From the NCBI RefSeq assembly GCF_004114955.1, contig NZ_CP030053.1:3906001-3970000 (forward strand): a DNA stretch of 64,000 nt, written 5' to 3'. The DNA is from Bradyrhizobium guangzhouense (GTDB lineage Bacteria > Pseudomonadota > Alphaproteobacteria > Rhizobiales > Xanthobacteraceae). Positions 42,250 through 51,564 of the stretch are shown piece by piece (position 1 is the stretch's first letter; every line of letters begins with the position of its first letter). The notes under the pieces are model-generated. The model was not told where the DNA came from. It was given only the letters and a program-made list of their open reading frames with translations, and did not search any database. Position numbers and translations under genes: made by a program.

Positions 42250-42555
42250 ATGCTCACTAAGACGCTCACATTGCACTCCCTTACCTATCTGGTGGGGATT
42301 ACCAGCTCGGTCGCGGTCCACCAGAATGCCCTCTGGAGCCTGGGAACAGACCCGGCGGACGCCAGTCAGATTGTTGTTCGCGCAGCCAAGAGCGACAGAC
42401 TGCCCGTCAAGCTGACGAGATCCCACGCGCGCGACACCGCGCCAGTGCGGGTGCCGACTAGAATCAAACCCGGGATCGGGGATGCCTGTCAGCAGCCGGT
42501 CGATGTCCGTGGGCGCTGCTTTGCTTCGGTCGCTTTGAGCAGCCAGGATGCGTAA
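42250..42555 (+). CDS. Hypothetical protein, 101 aa
   Basis: The ATG at 42250 has GGGAGGA six bases upstream; an ATG two codons earlier is too close to it. The protein begins MLTKTLTLHSLTYLVGITSS, which could be a weak signal anchor, then a basic stretch of Arg/Lys-rich composition. There are two Cys (GDACQQPVDVRGRCFAS) that may pair. No domain known. It lies 79 bases after the FixK-like gene on the same strand, so they may share a transcript. Confidence 0.5.
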   Translation: MLTKTLTLHSLTYLVGITSSVAVHQNALWSLGTDPADASQIVVRAAKSDRLPVKLTRSHARDTAPVRVPTRIKPGIGDACQQPVDVRGRCFASVALSSQDA

Positions 42556-42698
42556 CCCCCTTGCCGCTCGCGATCCCAAGGGATTCGGAAAGTGTGAAGC
42601 GGTTTTCCCTTGCGACAAACGCGGACGCGTTTGCGAGGAGATCATGCTCAAACAAAGAGCTGAAGCGCGATGACGATTGAAGCCAATCTCATCTCGCT

Positions 42699-43685
42699 TC
42701 AGGCCCCGCCGATGCTCTCCTCGGCCGCGTGCCAAGTTACCCCTCCCAGCGTCTGCGACGGGCGCTCCCCGAACATCGCCAGGTAATATTGCGCGAACCG
42801 GCCGAGCTCATAAAAGCCCTGCCCCATCGCAACGGCTGCCACGGTGACCGAGCCGGGCGCGCTATCGCGCAGAATGGAATGAACCGCGCAGAGCCGCTTG
42901 TGGCGGAGGAAGCTGACCGGACCCAGGCCAAACACCTCCTGAAAGGCGCGATGCAGGGTACGCCGCGATACGCCGAGCGCCGCGCAGATCTCCGACACAT
43001 GCACCGGACGATTGCCTGCTGCGTCGAGATGCTCTTCGACCCGACGGATGAGCCGCCTTGCCGACGGCAGCCAACCCTCGTCGTCGGGCGGCAGCGACGA
43101 CATGACATTCGCCGCCATGCATTCGACGATCGATCGCTTCCAGAAATCGGCCGTGGACGGCGTCAGGCCTCCGTTGTGCGTGCGCAAATGCGACATGATC
43201 CGGACCAGGCGGCGCGATGCGATCGCGCCGGTCTCGAGATCCGCCCGGAAATGGCCGCGGCTGCGCCAGGTATCAGGATCGCTCAGCCGCGCTTCACCGC
43301 CGAACAGAGAGGCGACCTCATCGAGATCGAACCGCATGGCGGCATAAGCGGAGGCACCATGAAAAACCCCGTCATGCTCCAGCAGCGGCGGGATCACAAG
43401 CACGTCGTTGAGCTGCATGTCGAACGACCAATGGGCCACGCGATCCTCCGCCGACAGCAGCATTCCGATGATCAACTTGTCGTCGCTGGAGACACGCTGG
43501 GTGCGCATGCCGACGTTGAATGCGCCGATGCTGAGCGAGAAGTCGCCGATCCCGACATGGGACAACGTCCCGCGCAAGCGCCCGCGACCGAGCTGCATGA
43601 CGTCGACATGAGAACCGTGAACGGCCTGATGAAGACCTTCGAAACCGTCCAGTCTCTTCGAATCAACCAGAAGGAATTGCCCCAT
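42699..43685 (-). CDS. AraC-family transcriptional regulator
   Basis: This 328-aa protein has the AraC DNA-binding domain in its last 105 residues: VSEICAALGVSRRTLHRAFQEVFG and SVTVAAVAMGQGFYELGRFAQYYLAMFGERPSQTL. The N-terminal 200 residues hold a divergent cupin-like effector domain (GDFSLSIGAFNVGMRT, NDVLVIPPLLEHDG). The target is unknown. Convergent with the 101-aa gene; the divergent side faces a long gap. Confidence 0.92.
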   Translation of the reverse strand: MGQFLLVDSKRLDGFEGLHQAVHGSHVDVMQLGRGRLRGTLSHVGIGDFSLSIGAFNVGMRTQRVSSDDKLIIGMLLSAEDRVAHWSFDMQLNDVLVIPPLLEHDGVFHGASAYAAMRFDLDEVASLFGGEARLSDPDTWRSRGHFRADLETGAIASRRLVRIMSHLRTHNGGLTPSTADFWKRSIVECMAANVMSSLPPDDEGWLPSARRLIRRVEEHLDAAGNRPVHVSEICAALGVSRRTLHRAFQEVFGLGPVSFLRHKRLCAVHSILRDSAPGSVTVAAVAMGQGFYELGRFAQYYLAMFGERPSQTLGGVTWHAAEESIGGA

Positions 43686-44175
43686 AACCGTACCCTGTTA
43701 CTGAAGCGCGACAATTCTGCGGCAATCAGCAGCGAAATACCACTACAACGCGAAGTGGGCGCAGCAACCCGACTTCGCGTTTTGAGGCAAACATTGTTGA
43801 AATCCGGCAGGCAAATTTTACTACAACGTGCTGTATTCTCGGGGATTTGGAGCGTGGGTCACTAAGTCTCACCGACGGCCCTACGGACTGGCACAAACTG
43901 CACATCACAGCCGTCCAATCTTCGGTTACCGTTTGCAACCTCAGCGATATCGAACGAAGGCGCTCTGTGGATAGCAGAGTGCACACGGCAGGCGTTTGCC
44001 GTGCCGGAATGCGTGCGCGCAAAGGAAAGAATTGTTGACGCAATGACGCGTCGTCGTCTGCCCGAGCGCCAAAAAGAGGGACCAGACAATGCGTCCGATC
44101 TGCCTGATAACGTGCCGTCGCCTGCCAATGTCTGCGCCTTAGCGTCGGGGGAATTCGCGTATCGGAGTCCCACCC
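43686..44175. other. Gap of 490 bases upstream of the FGE-family gene
   Basis: No gene with a ribosome site is seen. A 48-codon frame begins at 44043 and runs across the FGE start but lacks support. The hairpin at 43748-43780 and a repeated phrase (ACTACAACG at 43743 and 43820) are the only structure. It probably contains divergent promoters for the AraC and FGE-family genes. Confidence 0.4.
43748..43784 (+). terminator. Terminator-like hairpin between divergent genes
   Basis: ACGCGAAGT (43748-43756) pairs with ACTTCGCGT (43772-43780) then TTT. Its place between divergent genes suggests a leader or small transcript rather than a gene end. Confidence 0.45.
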
Positions 44176-45186
44176 ATGCTACGGGCTGATCTGGATCACT
44201 GCGAGTGGTTGCCGGACGATACGAAGACCGGCGAGATGGTCTTCATTCCCGGCGGGACGTTTCGCATGGGGTCCGACCATCATTATCCCGAGGAGGCGCC
44301 GAGCCATCGCGTCTGCGTCGACGGCTTTTGGATCGACCGTACGCCTGTGACCGTCGAGCAGTTCAAGCAATTCGTCGACGCAACAGGCCATATCACTGAA
44401 GCGGAGATCGTTCCTGACGCGAAGGACTATCCCGGCGCGTTGAAGGAGATGCTCTACGCGGGATCGCTGGTGTTCTCGCCGCTACCTGATATCAGCGATC
44501 TCACCGACTGGAGCCAGTGGTGGTCGTTCATGCGCGGCGCCAATTGGCGCCATCCCTACGGCCCCGGCAGCAACCTCAAAGGCCTCGACGACCATCCCGT
44601 CGTCCACGTCTCCTATAGCGATGCGGCGGCCTATGCGCGCTGGGCCAGCAAGGACCTGCCGACCGAAGCCGAATGGGAGTTCGCTGCGCGCGGCGGCCTC
44701 GAGGGGGAAGAGTTTGCCTGGGGCGACGCGCTGATGCCCGGCGGCAAGCACATGGCCAACATCTGGCAGGGCAACTTCCCTGTCCAGAATCTCGGCGAGG
44801 ATGGGTACGAGCGTACCTCGCCGGTCATGGCCTTCCCGCCGAACGGCTACGGTCTCTACGACATGATCGGCAATGTCTGGGAGTGGACTTCGGACTGGTG
44901 GTCTGACCGGCACTCACCCGATGCCGCGAAGCCCTGCTGCATTCCGCTAAATCCTCGCGGCGGCCGCGAAAATTCAAGCTACGACCCTCGCCTCCCCGAC
45001 ATCAGGATTCCCCGCAAGGTTCTGAAGGGCGGCTCGCATCTTTGCGCGCCGAACTATTGCCGCCGCTATCGCCCCGCCGCGCGCCACGCCGAACCGGTCG
45101 ACACCTCGACCAGCCATGTCGGCTTCCGCTGTGTTGTACGCGTGCGTTTGCTCCGCACGCAGCAAGAACGCCCTGCTGAAACATAG
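44176..45186 (+). CDS. Formylglycine-generating-enzyme (SUMF1) family protein
   Basis: This 336-aa protein begins with MVFIPGGTFRMGSDHHYPEE and has DRTPVTVEQFKQFVDATG, LPTEAEWEFAARGG, IGNVWEWTSDWW, and GGSHLCAPNYCRRYR. Both copper-binding cysteines (Cys290 and Cys295) are present, so it should be a catalytic FGE. FGE oxidises a Cys in sulfatases to formylglycine. No sulfatase lies in the window; the next gene is a cyclase. GGAG eight bases upstream supports the ATG. Confidence 0.9.
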   Translation: MLRADLDHCEWLPDDTKTGEMVFIPGGTFRMGSDHHYPEEAPSHRVCVDGFWIDRTPVTVEQFKQFVDATGHITEAEIVPDAKDYPGALKEMLYAGSLVFSPLPDISDLTDWSQWWSFMRGANWRHPYGPGSNLKGLDDHPVVHVSYSDAAAYARWASKDLPTEAEWEFAARGGLEGEEFAWGDALMPGGKHMANIWQGNFPVQNLGEDGYERTSPVMAFPPNGYGLYDMIGNVWEWTSDWWSDRHSPDAAKPCCIPLNPRGGRENSSYDPRLPDIRIPRKVLKGGSHLCAPNYCRRYRPAARHAEPVDTSTSHVGFRCVVRVRLLRTQQERPAET

Positions 45187-45233
45187 GGAGTTCATCGTTC
45201 AAAAATACTGACGGAGGGGTCAGCGCAGCTCCG

Positions 45234-47336
45234 ATGACCGGAGAAACGACAAAGCGGCAATTCAGCATCGGCTTCCAGACATCGATCATCACGGTGTTCG
45301 TGGGCGTGGTGCTGCTTGTGGGCCTGACACTCGTTTATCTCAGCTTCGCACGGGTGACGTCGATCACGCGGACGGCGGCCTCAAGCTTCATCGAAAAGGT
45401 GGCGCAACTGGGCGCCGACCATGTCGACGAGCAGTTCAAGAACGTGCGCGACAATCTTGAAATCCTCGCCGGCCTGCAGGCGATCCAGAAGCCCGACATC
45501 GCCGACAATGCGCGGCTCTATGGCCTGATGGCGGCGATGCTGCGCAACAACAAGCAGCTGTTCAATCTTTATGCCGGCTATGAGGACGGCTCCTTCATCG
45601 AGATGGACGTGATCGATCGCGCCAGGCCGGCGTTCAGGGCGGGCCTGAAGGTGGATCGGGACGCGGCGTTCCGGCTGGTCGTGATCTCGCGCACGGCGGG
45701 CGCCGCACCGGTCACGCAATATCTCTCCGAGACTCTCATCCCGATTGCGGAAGTTCCCGGCCCGACCGACTACGACCCCCGGCAGCGGCCCTGGTACGTC
45801 GAGGCGTTCAGAAACGACAAGACGCTGCTGACGGGGCCTTACGTTTTCTACGCCACGGGCGAGCCCGGCTACACACTGCGGACGCCGCTGACGGAGGGCC
45901 GCCGCGGCGTCGTCGCCGGCGACGTCCTGCTGAACCGGTTCGAGGAGATGCTGGGCCAGCAAAGGCTCGGCCAATCCGGCCAGGCCTTCCTGTTCAACAA
46001 TGCCGAGCGCATTGTCGGCCATCCCGAGATGAGCCGCCTGATGGCGGAGCTCCCCGGGAGTCAGGACGAGCTGCCGAAAATCAGCACGCTGAAACTGCCG
46101 GCGCTGGTGCCGATCATCCGCTCCTGGCGCGAGGGCGGGCCGGCGCAGCAGTTCTTCGACGACGAGGCCGGCCGGACCTACATCGCGGCGGTCCACCGCC
46201 TCGACACGGCCGGGTCCGCCGATATCAGGCTCGCAATCGTTGCGCCGCTGGACGAATTCTACGCTAGAATCCTCAGGGAGCGGCGCACGCTGTTCGCCCT
46301 GGCGCTGGCGTTCGTCGGTGCCACGCTGCCGTTCGCGTTTTGGCTGGGATCGCGGATGGCCGAGCCGCTGCGCAAGCTGGTCGAGGAGACCGACGCGATC
46401 CAGCGCTTCGACATCGCCGAACGGCCGCGCATCCATTCCGCCATCGCCGAGATCGAGGAGCTCGGCCGCTCCGTGTTCACGATGCGCAGCGTGGTCAGCA
46501 GCTTTGCGAGCTTCATCCCGCGGCCGATCGTGCGACAGCTGATCGAGACCGGCGCCTCGCCGCACCTTGGCGGCTCCAGGCGCGAGGTCACGGTGCTGTT
46601 CACGGATGTTGCCGGCTTCACCGCCAAGACCGAGCGGGCCGATCCGTCGCAGGTGATGGTTTACACCTCGCGCTATTTCGCTGTTCTCTCGGACGAGATC
46701 ATGCGGCACCGGGGCACGATCGACAAATATATCGGCGATGCCGTGATGGCGCTCTGGAACGCGCCGGCGGATGATCCCGACCACGTCGTCAACGCCTGCC
46801 GCGCCATTCTGGCGTGTCTGGCAGCAAACGAGGTCCTCAACACGGAGTTTCGGCACGAGGGCTGGCCGCCCTACGAGACACGTTACGGCCTGCATGTCGG
46901 AGACGCCGTGGTCGGCAATGTCGGCTCCAGCGACCGGATGAACTACACTGCGCTCGGCGCCACCGTGAACCTGGCGTCGCGGCTGGAGGGCCTCAACAAG
47001 AACTACGGCACGCGCGTGCTCGTGAGTGCCGCCGTGCGTGCGCCTGCGGGCCATGCCTTCCTGTTCCGCAGCGTCGACAGCATCACGCCCAAGGGCTTCG
47101 CGGAGCCGATCGAGGTCAGCGAGTTGCGCGGCGAGCTGGCGCTGGCGAGCGAAGCCGAGATCGCCATGTGCCAGCGCTGGGATGAGGTCTTTGCGGCAAT
47201 CGCCCAGGACGGTGCGGCGGAGAGCACCCTCGTCCGGCTTTCCGGCTTCCTGCACGATTACCCCAGGGACAGCGTCGCGCAATTTCATGCGAGGCGGTTT
47301 CGCAACGCCGCCCAGGAGACGAGCGCGGAGGCGTGA
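45234..47336 (+). CDS. Membrane adenylate/guanylate cyclase with Cache sensor and HAMP
   Basis: The 700-aa protein begins with a cytoplasmic tail and a helix (FQTSIITVFVGVVLLVGLTL). A periplasmic Cache domain with the YDPRQRPWYVEA signature follows at about residues 180-195, and a second helix (LFALALAFVGATLPFAFWLG) precedes a HAMP linker. The class III cyclase catalytic domain has VTVLFTDVAGF (metal Asp, about residue 456), KYIGDAVMALW (second Asp) and GATVNLASRLEG (Asn/Arg transition-state pair). It should make cAMP in response to an extracellular small molecule. An FGE-family gene precedes it by 47 bases. Confidence 0.92.
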   Translation: MTGETTKRQFSIGFQTSIITVFVGVVLLVGLTLVYLSFARVTSITRTAASSFIEKVAQLGADHVDEQFKNVRDNLEILAGLQAIQKPDIADNARLYGLMAAMLRNNKQLFNLYAGYEDGSFIEMDVIDRARPAFRAGLKVDRDAAFRLVVISRTAGAAPVTQYLSETLIPIAEVPGPTDYDPRQRPWYVEAFRNDKTLLTGPYVFYATGEPGYTLRTPLTEGRRGVVAGDVLLNRFEEMLGQQRLGQSGQAFLFNNAERIVGHPEMSRLMAELPGSQDELPKISTLKLPALVPIIRSWREGGPAQQFFDDEAGRTYIAAVHRLDTAGSADIRLAIVAPLDEFYARILRERRTLFALALAFVGATLPFAFWLGSRMAEPLRKLVEETDAIQRFDIAERPRIHSAIAEIEELGRSVFTMRSVVSSFASFIPRPIVRQLIETGASPHLGGSRREVTVLFTDVAGFTAKTERADPSQVMVYTSRYFAVLSDEIMRHRGTIDKYIGDAVMALWNAPADDPDHVVNACRAILACLAANEVLNTEFRHEGWPPYETRYGLHVGDAVVGNVGSSDRMNYTALGATVNLASRLEGLNKNYGTRVLVSAAVRAPAGHAFLFRSVDSITPKGFAEPIEVSELRGELALASEAEIAMCQRWDEVFAAIAQDGAAESTLVRLSGFLHDYPRDSVAQFHARRFRNAAQETSAEA

Positions 47337-47345
47337 TCTGAGGGT

Positions 47346-48347
47346 CTACCTGGCAGCGGTCGAAGAGGTGCCGTCGGTAAACACCACGGGCGTGCCCTTG
47401 GCGACGCTGGCAGCGACCCGTTCGGCATCCCAATTGGTCAGGCGCACGCAGCCATGCGATTGGCCCTTGGAGATGTTTTGCGGCGACGGCGTGCCGTGGA
47501 TGCCATAGCCGTCGGCGGACAGATTGATCCACACCGTGCCGACCGGATTGTTCGGCCCGGGCCTGATCTTGAAGGGCTTTCGGGAATGAACACCTCTAAA
47601 ATGGTAGGCGGGATTGTAGCGATAGGTCGGGTTTGGATCGATCTCGGTGACCTTCAGCGTGCCCGACGGCGACGGCTTCTCCTCGCTGCCGACACTCGCC
47701 GGGTAGAAGCCGATCAGCGCGTTCGACGTGTCGAACAGCTTTACGGTTTGCCTGACCTTATCGATCTCGACCCTGTCGGCCTTGGCAGGCGCGGCGTCCC
47801 CGCTCGTGTCGACCACGGCGATGGTCTCGCCGGCGCGGTCGAAATGGCGCCCCGGATTGAGCGTCGCGAGCAGCTGCTCGCTCATGTGAAACTTCTCGGC
47901 CAGCTCTTCGCGCGGGCTGGTGTAGCCGAGCCTCGGAATATTTTTCATGTCTTCCATCCTGGACGGAAGCTTGTGCAGGAACGGGCCTGCGACGTCGTTC
48001 TCGGTGATGGTGTAGGCGGCGGTCAGCGGCCGGTCGTCTGCCATCAAGGCCTTCCAGACGTCATCCGTCACCTCATCCGTATCAGGCAATTGCCGCGCTT
48101 CGGCATAGGCGCGCAGCGCCTTCCTGGCGTTCTCTCCGAATTTGCCGTCGATCTCGCCGGGAGAGAAGTGCGCCCGGTCCAGCAGGACCTGAAGACGCAC
48201 CCCGGCCGGGGTCGGCTTCTCGTTCGACAGGGTCTTCCTGGAAGGCTCGGCGGAAGCGATGGCGGCCGCGTCCATCCCCGCGGCCAGCACCGGTGTTGCC
48301 ACCAGGGCGAAGAATGGAACGGCGAGAGCAATCTTCATTGCTGGCAT
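47346..48347 (-). CDS. L,D-transpeptidase (YkuD family) with peptidoglycan-binding domain
   Basis: This 333-aa secreted protein begins MPAMKIALAVPFFALVATPVLAAG. The start follows GGAG at seven bases. Residues about 45-105 form a PG-binding-like domain (LQVLLDRAHFSPGEIDGKFGENARKALRAY). The YkuD domain ends in GIHGTPSPQNISKGQSHGCVRLTNWD, with the catalytic His and Cys in SHGCVRL. Such enzymes form 3-3 peptidoglycan cross-links or attach proteins to the wall. It lies 78 bases after pdxA-like on the same strand. Confidence 0.93.
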   Translation of the reverse strand: MPAMKIALAVPFFALVATPVLAAGMDAAAIASAEPSRKTLSNEKPTPAGVRLQVLLDRAHFSPGEIDGKFGENARKALRAYAEARQLPDTDEVTDDVWKALMADDRPLTAAYTITENDVAGPFLHKLPSRMEDMKNIPRLGYTSPREELAEKFHMSEQLLATLNPGRHFDRAGETIAVVDTSGDAAPAKADRVEIDKVRQTVKLFDTSNALIGFYPASVGSEEKPSPSGTLKVTEIDPNPTYRYNPAYHFRGVHSRKPFKIRPGPNNPVGTVWINLSADGYGIHGTPSPQNISKGQSHGCVRLTNWDAERVAASVAKGTPVVFTDGTSSTAAR

Positions 48348-48425
48348 GTTCCAGCTCCGACGTGGATAGGTTCGTCGGATTGGCAACGCGGCTCGACGGC
48401 GGAAGTTTCCGGTTTTTCCTGCCGG

Positions 48426-49430
48426 TCAGGCGTCGCGCCGTCCAGCCATCTCCGCCGCGAGCAGCACCGCGGCACGGCTGGCACCTGACGATGCGATGCC
48501 CTGCCCCGCAATGTCGTAGGCTGTGCCGTGCGCAGGCGTGCAGATCGGAAACGGAAAGCCGCCGAGCAGGGTGACGCCGCGATCGAAGCCCATCAGCTTC
48601 ATCGCGATCTGGCCCTGGTCGTGATACATCGTCAGCACCGCGTCGAAGGCGCCGGCCTTGGCGCGCAGGAACACGGTGTCGGCGGGAAACGGGCCCTCCA
48701 CGGCAATGCCGGCGCGCTTGCCGGCTTCCACCACCGGCGCGATGACATCGATCTCCTCACGGCCGAAATTGCCGCCGTCGCCGGCGTGCGGATTGAGGCC
48801 GGCCATCGCGATGCGCGGCCGCGTGAAGCCGGCATTGCGCATGCAGGCATCGGTCAGCCTCAAGGCGCGCTGGATGCGCTCGCCGGACAGTTTTGCGGCG
48901 ACGTCCTTGAGCGGAATGTGCGAGGTGACACGCGCGTTCCAGAGCTCGCCCAGCACGTTGAATTCGCTGGCCGGCGTTCTCAGCCCGACCACTTCCGCGG
49001 AGAAGGCGATCTCGTCGTCATAGTCCGAGCGCGCCAATCGCATCGCCGCCTTGTTGAAGGGCGTGAAGCAGACGGCATCGACGCGGCCATCCCGGCCAAA
49101 CTCCAGCGCCCGCTTGTAGTTCGCCAGCGCAAATTGCCCGCCGGCAAGGCTCGCTACGCCACGCTCGCCCCTGATCGGATCGAGGTGCCCGAGATCGAGG
49201 AACAGCGTAGCGCCTGGCAGCTCGTCGAAATCCGCGCCCTGCTCCACCGCCGTCAGTTCCGGCGCGACGCCCGCGACCTTCGCACCCTCATCGAAGACCC
49301 TGATGTCGCCGATGACCAGGAGCCGGCACCGTGCGCGGATATCATCCTGCACCACGAGCTTTGCCGTCAGCTCCGGGCTGATGCCGGCAGGATCTCCCAT
49401 CGCCAGCGCAATCAGCGGCTTGCCGGTCAT
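48426..49430 (-). CDS. pdxA: PdxA-family NAD-dependent dehydrogenase (4-hydroxythreonine-4-phosphate dehydrogenase-like)
   Basis: The 334-aa protein has the PdxA fold with metal ligands: ARVTSHIPLKD, GLNPHAGDGGNFG, and MYHDQGQIAMK. It begins MTGKPLIALAMGDPAGISPE, the characteristic N-terminus. PdxA oxidises 4-phosphohydroxy-L-threonine in vitamin B6 synthesis, but PdxA2-type paralogues act on four-carbon acid phosphates in catabolism. The ATGA overlap with tctA and the tricarboxylate-transport setting favour the catabolic type. The housekeeping pdxA (next to ksgA/surA) is not in this window. Confidence 0.88.
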   Translation of the reverse strand: MTGKPLIALAMGDPAGISPELTAKLVVQDDIRARCRLLVIGDIRVFDEGAKVAGVAPELTAVEQGADFDELPGATLFLDLGHLDPIRGERGVASLAGGQFALANYKRALEFGRDGRVDAVCFTPFNKAAMRLARSDYDDEIAFSAEVVGLRTPASEFNVLGELWNARVTSHIPLKDVAAKLSGERIQRALRLTDACMRNAGFTRPRIAMAGLNPHAGDGGNFGREEIDVIAPVVEAGKRAGIAVEGPFPADTVFLRAKAGAFDAVLTMYHDQGQIAMKLMGFDRGVTLLGGFPFPICTPAHGTAYDIAGQGIASSGASRAAVLLAAEMAGRRDA

Positions 49431-50962
49431 ATGATCACCTCTTCCTGGCTCGTCGTTTCTTGGCTGGTGGGCTTGCGGACAATGCGCGCGAACAGCTGCA
49501 ATGCCAGCGGCAGCAGCAGCAAGGCGATGCCGGCCAGCACCAGGCACGTCACCAGCTTGTTGGCGAAGAAGATCCCGAGCGATCCCTTCGACATCAGCAT
49601 CGATTGCCGAAACGCATCCTCGGCCTTGTCGCCAATGACAATGGCGAGCACCAGCGGCGCCAGCGGATAGAACAGCTTCTTGAAGAGATAGCCGACGACG
49701 CCGAAGCCCAGCATCATGACGACGTCGAGATAGGAGTTCGAGACCGAATAGGCGCCGACGACGCAGATGATCACGATCAACGGCGCGATGACCACGAAGG
49801 GAATCCGCATCAGGGCGGCGAAAACAGGGACGGTCAGCAGCACCAGCGCGACCGCGACGATGTTGCCGACATACATCGAGGCGATCAGGCCCCAGACGAA
49901 GTCTTTCTGGTCCACGAACAGCATCGGGCCGGGATTGAGACCCCAGATCATCAGCCCGCCCATCATGACGGCCGCAGTCGCCGAGCCGGGAATGCCGAGC
50001 GAGAGCATCGGCAACAGCGCGCTGGTGCCGGCGGCGTGATCGGCCGTCTCCGGCGAAATGATGCCTTCGACCTCGCCGGTGCCGAAGTAGCGGCCGCGGC
50101 GCGAGAAGCGGCGTGCGATGCCGTAGCTCATGAAGGAGGCCGCGGTCGGGCCGCCCGGCGTGATCCCCATCCAGCAGCCGATCGCAGCGCTCCGCAACAG
50201 GGCTACACTGTGGCGCGGCAGGCGGCCGACCGCGCGGAACACCTCCAGCCAGTCGATCTTCGAGGACACGGCACGGGCATGAAATTCCTCCTCGACCGCG
50301 ACCAGCAGCTCGCCGATGCCGAACAGGCCCATCACCGCGACGACGAAGTTGACGCCCTTGACCAGCTCGTCGATGCCCATGGTGAGACGGACACTGCCGG
50401 AGACGGTGTCGATGCCGATGGCGGCGATCGCAAAGCCGATCGCGAGCGCCACCACCGTCTTCATCGGCGCCGCGCCGCCCATGCCGACAAAGCTCGCAAA
50501 GGCCAGGAAATAGACGGCAAAATATTCCGGCGGACCAAACGCGAGCGCGACCTGCGCCACCCATGACGCCAGGAACGTGATCAGGATGACGCCAACGAGT
50601 GCTCCGAACGCCGCAGAGCCGAAGGCGGTCGCGAGCGCCGTGGTCGGCCGTCCGTCGCGCGCCATCGGATAGCCGTCGAAGGTCGTCGCAACCGAGGACG
50701 GCTCGCCGGGGATATTGAACAGGATCGAGGTCACCGAGCCCCCGAACAACGCGCCCCAATACATGCTGGAGAGCAGGATGATCGCCGAGACCGGCTGCAT
50801 GCCGAAGGTCAGCGGCAGCAGCAGCGATACCCCGTTCGGCGCGCCGAGCCCCGGCAGCACACCGACGAGAATGCCGAGCAGCACGCCTATCGCCATCAAG
50901 GCCAGATGCGGCATGGTAACCGCGATGGTGAAACCGTGGAGGAGCTCCGAGAGATTGTCCAT
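49427..50962 (-). CDS. tctA: Tripartite tricarboxylate transporter large membrane subunit TctA
   Basis: The 511-aa polytopic protein has the TctA signature: GILVGVLPGLGAPNGVSLLLPLTF near the start, and PGEPSSVATTFDGYPMA. GPGGPTAASFMSYG-type repeats and the GIPGSATAAVMMGG segment also match. About eleven membrane helices are present. It partners with TctB and TctC to import carboxylates using the ion gradient. It overlaps pdxA by ATGA and follows tctB by ten bases. Confidence 0.95.
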   Translation of the reverse strand: MDNLSELLHGFTIAVTMPHLALMAIGVLLGILVGVLPGLGAPNGVSLLLPLTFGMQPVSAIILLSSMYWGALFGGSVTSILFNIPGEPSSVATTFDGYPMARDGRPTTALATAFGSAAFGALVGVILITFLASWVAQVALAFGPPEYFAVYFLAFASFVGMGGAAPMKTVVALAIGFAIAAIGIDTVSGSVRLTMGIDELVKGVNFVVAVMGLFGIGELLVAVEEEFHARAVSSKIDWLEVFRAVGRLPRHSVALLRSAAIGCWMGITPGGPTAASFMSYGIARRFSRRGRYFGTGEVEGIISPETADHAAGTSALLPMLSLGIPGSATAAVMMGGLMIWGLNPGPMLFVDQKDFVWGLIASMYVGNIVAVALVLLTVPVFAALMRIPFVVIAPLIVIICVVGAYSVSNSYLDVVMMLGFGVVGYLFKKLFYPLAPLVLAIVIGDKAEDAFRQSMLMSKGSLGIFFANKLVTCLVLAGIALLLLPLALQLFARIVRKPTSQETTSQEEVII

Positions 50963-50972
50963 CGCTCTTCCC

Positions 50973-51455
50973 TCAGAACCCGAGCGCCGCGGCGAGTGCG
51001 CCATGCGGCAGCGATACCTGGAACATGCGCTCGAACACGACATAGAGCGCGAGCGCCGTGGCTGCCGCCGTCGCCGCCGAACGCAGAACGGATTGATGCC
51101 GCGGGATCGCGAGCACCGCGAAGACATAGGCTGCCGAGGCGATGTACATCCCGAGCAGCGGAATCGCCGCAACGTAGATCGCGGCCGGCACGAACAGGCC
51201 CGCCAACCGGCGCAGCTCAAGGGACGTGATGGCGATGGGAACACTGGCGATCGAGACGGTGGGGATGACTCCGCGCGCGAGATTGTAGAGGCTTCCGGCG
51301 ACAATGATGATGCCGGTCAGGAACGGAAACGTGCCGGCATCGACACCCTCGCTCGACCAGCCGATGCCGTTGTCCAGGCTCTGGACCACCACCGCGACAC
51401 CAAAACTGCCGGTGAGGATGGCGGTCGCAAGCTCGAGGGCGCGGCGAGAGATCAT
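50973..51455 (-). CDS. tctB: Tripartite tricarboxylate transporter small membrane subunit TctB
   Basis: The 160-aa protein has four hydrophobic helices (LATAILTGSFGVAVVVQSL, PFLTGIIIVAGSLYNLARG, LFVPAAIYVAAIPLLGMYIA, AAATALALYVVFE), in the order usual for TctB. WSSEGVDAGTFPFLTG is the characteristic conserved part in TctB proteins. It lies ten bases before tctA; a palindromic hairpin separates it from tctC. Confidence 0.9.
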   Translation of the reverse strand: MISRRALELATAILTGSFGVAVVVQSLDNGIGWSSEGVDAGTFPFLTGIIIVAGSLYNLARGVIPTVSIASVPIAITSLELRRLAGLFVPAAIYVAAIPLLGMYIASAAYVFAVLAIPRHQSVLRSAATAAATALALYVVFERMFQVSLPHGALAAALGF

Positions 51456-51492
51456 CGAAGGCTCCCGTCGAGCTGCGGATCCGACATTCGGT

Positions 51493-51539
51493 GTCGTCCC
51501 GGCCCCCCGTGCGCAACTTGCGCGCTAGGCCGGGACGAC
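51493..51539. repeat. Palindromic element between tctC and tctB
   Basis: GTCGTCCCGGCC (51493-51504) pairs with GGCCGGGACGAC (51528-51539), with an inner GCGCAA/TTGCGC stem. It resembles intergenic palindromes common in Bradyrhizobium. In an operon it can adjust the mRNA amount of the binding protein relative to the membrane parts. Confidence 0.75.
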
Positions 51540-51564
51540 AACGGAATTTGAGCCGAACCCCACC

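Noticed and set aside
43847..44038. Possible small protein upstream of the FGE-family gene
   Set aside because: No ribosome site, amino-acid composition is not protein-like, and it lies in a promoter gap.
49430..50759. Long N-terminal extension of the PdxA-like frame
   Set aside because: It is out of frame with tctA, Arg-rich and not conserved in type; the MTGKPLIALAMGDPAG start is the family N-terminus.
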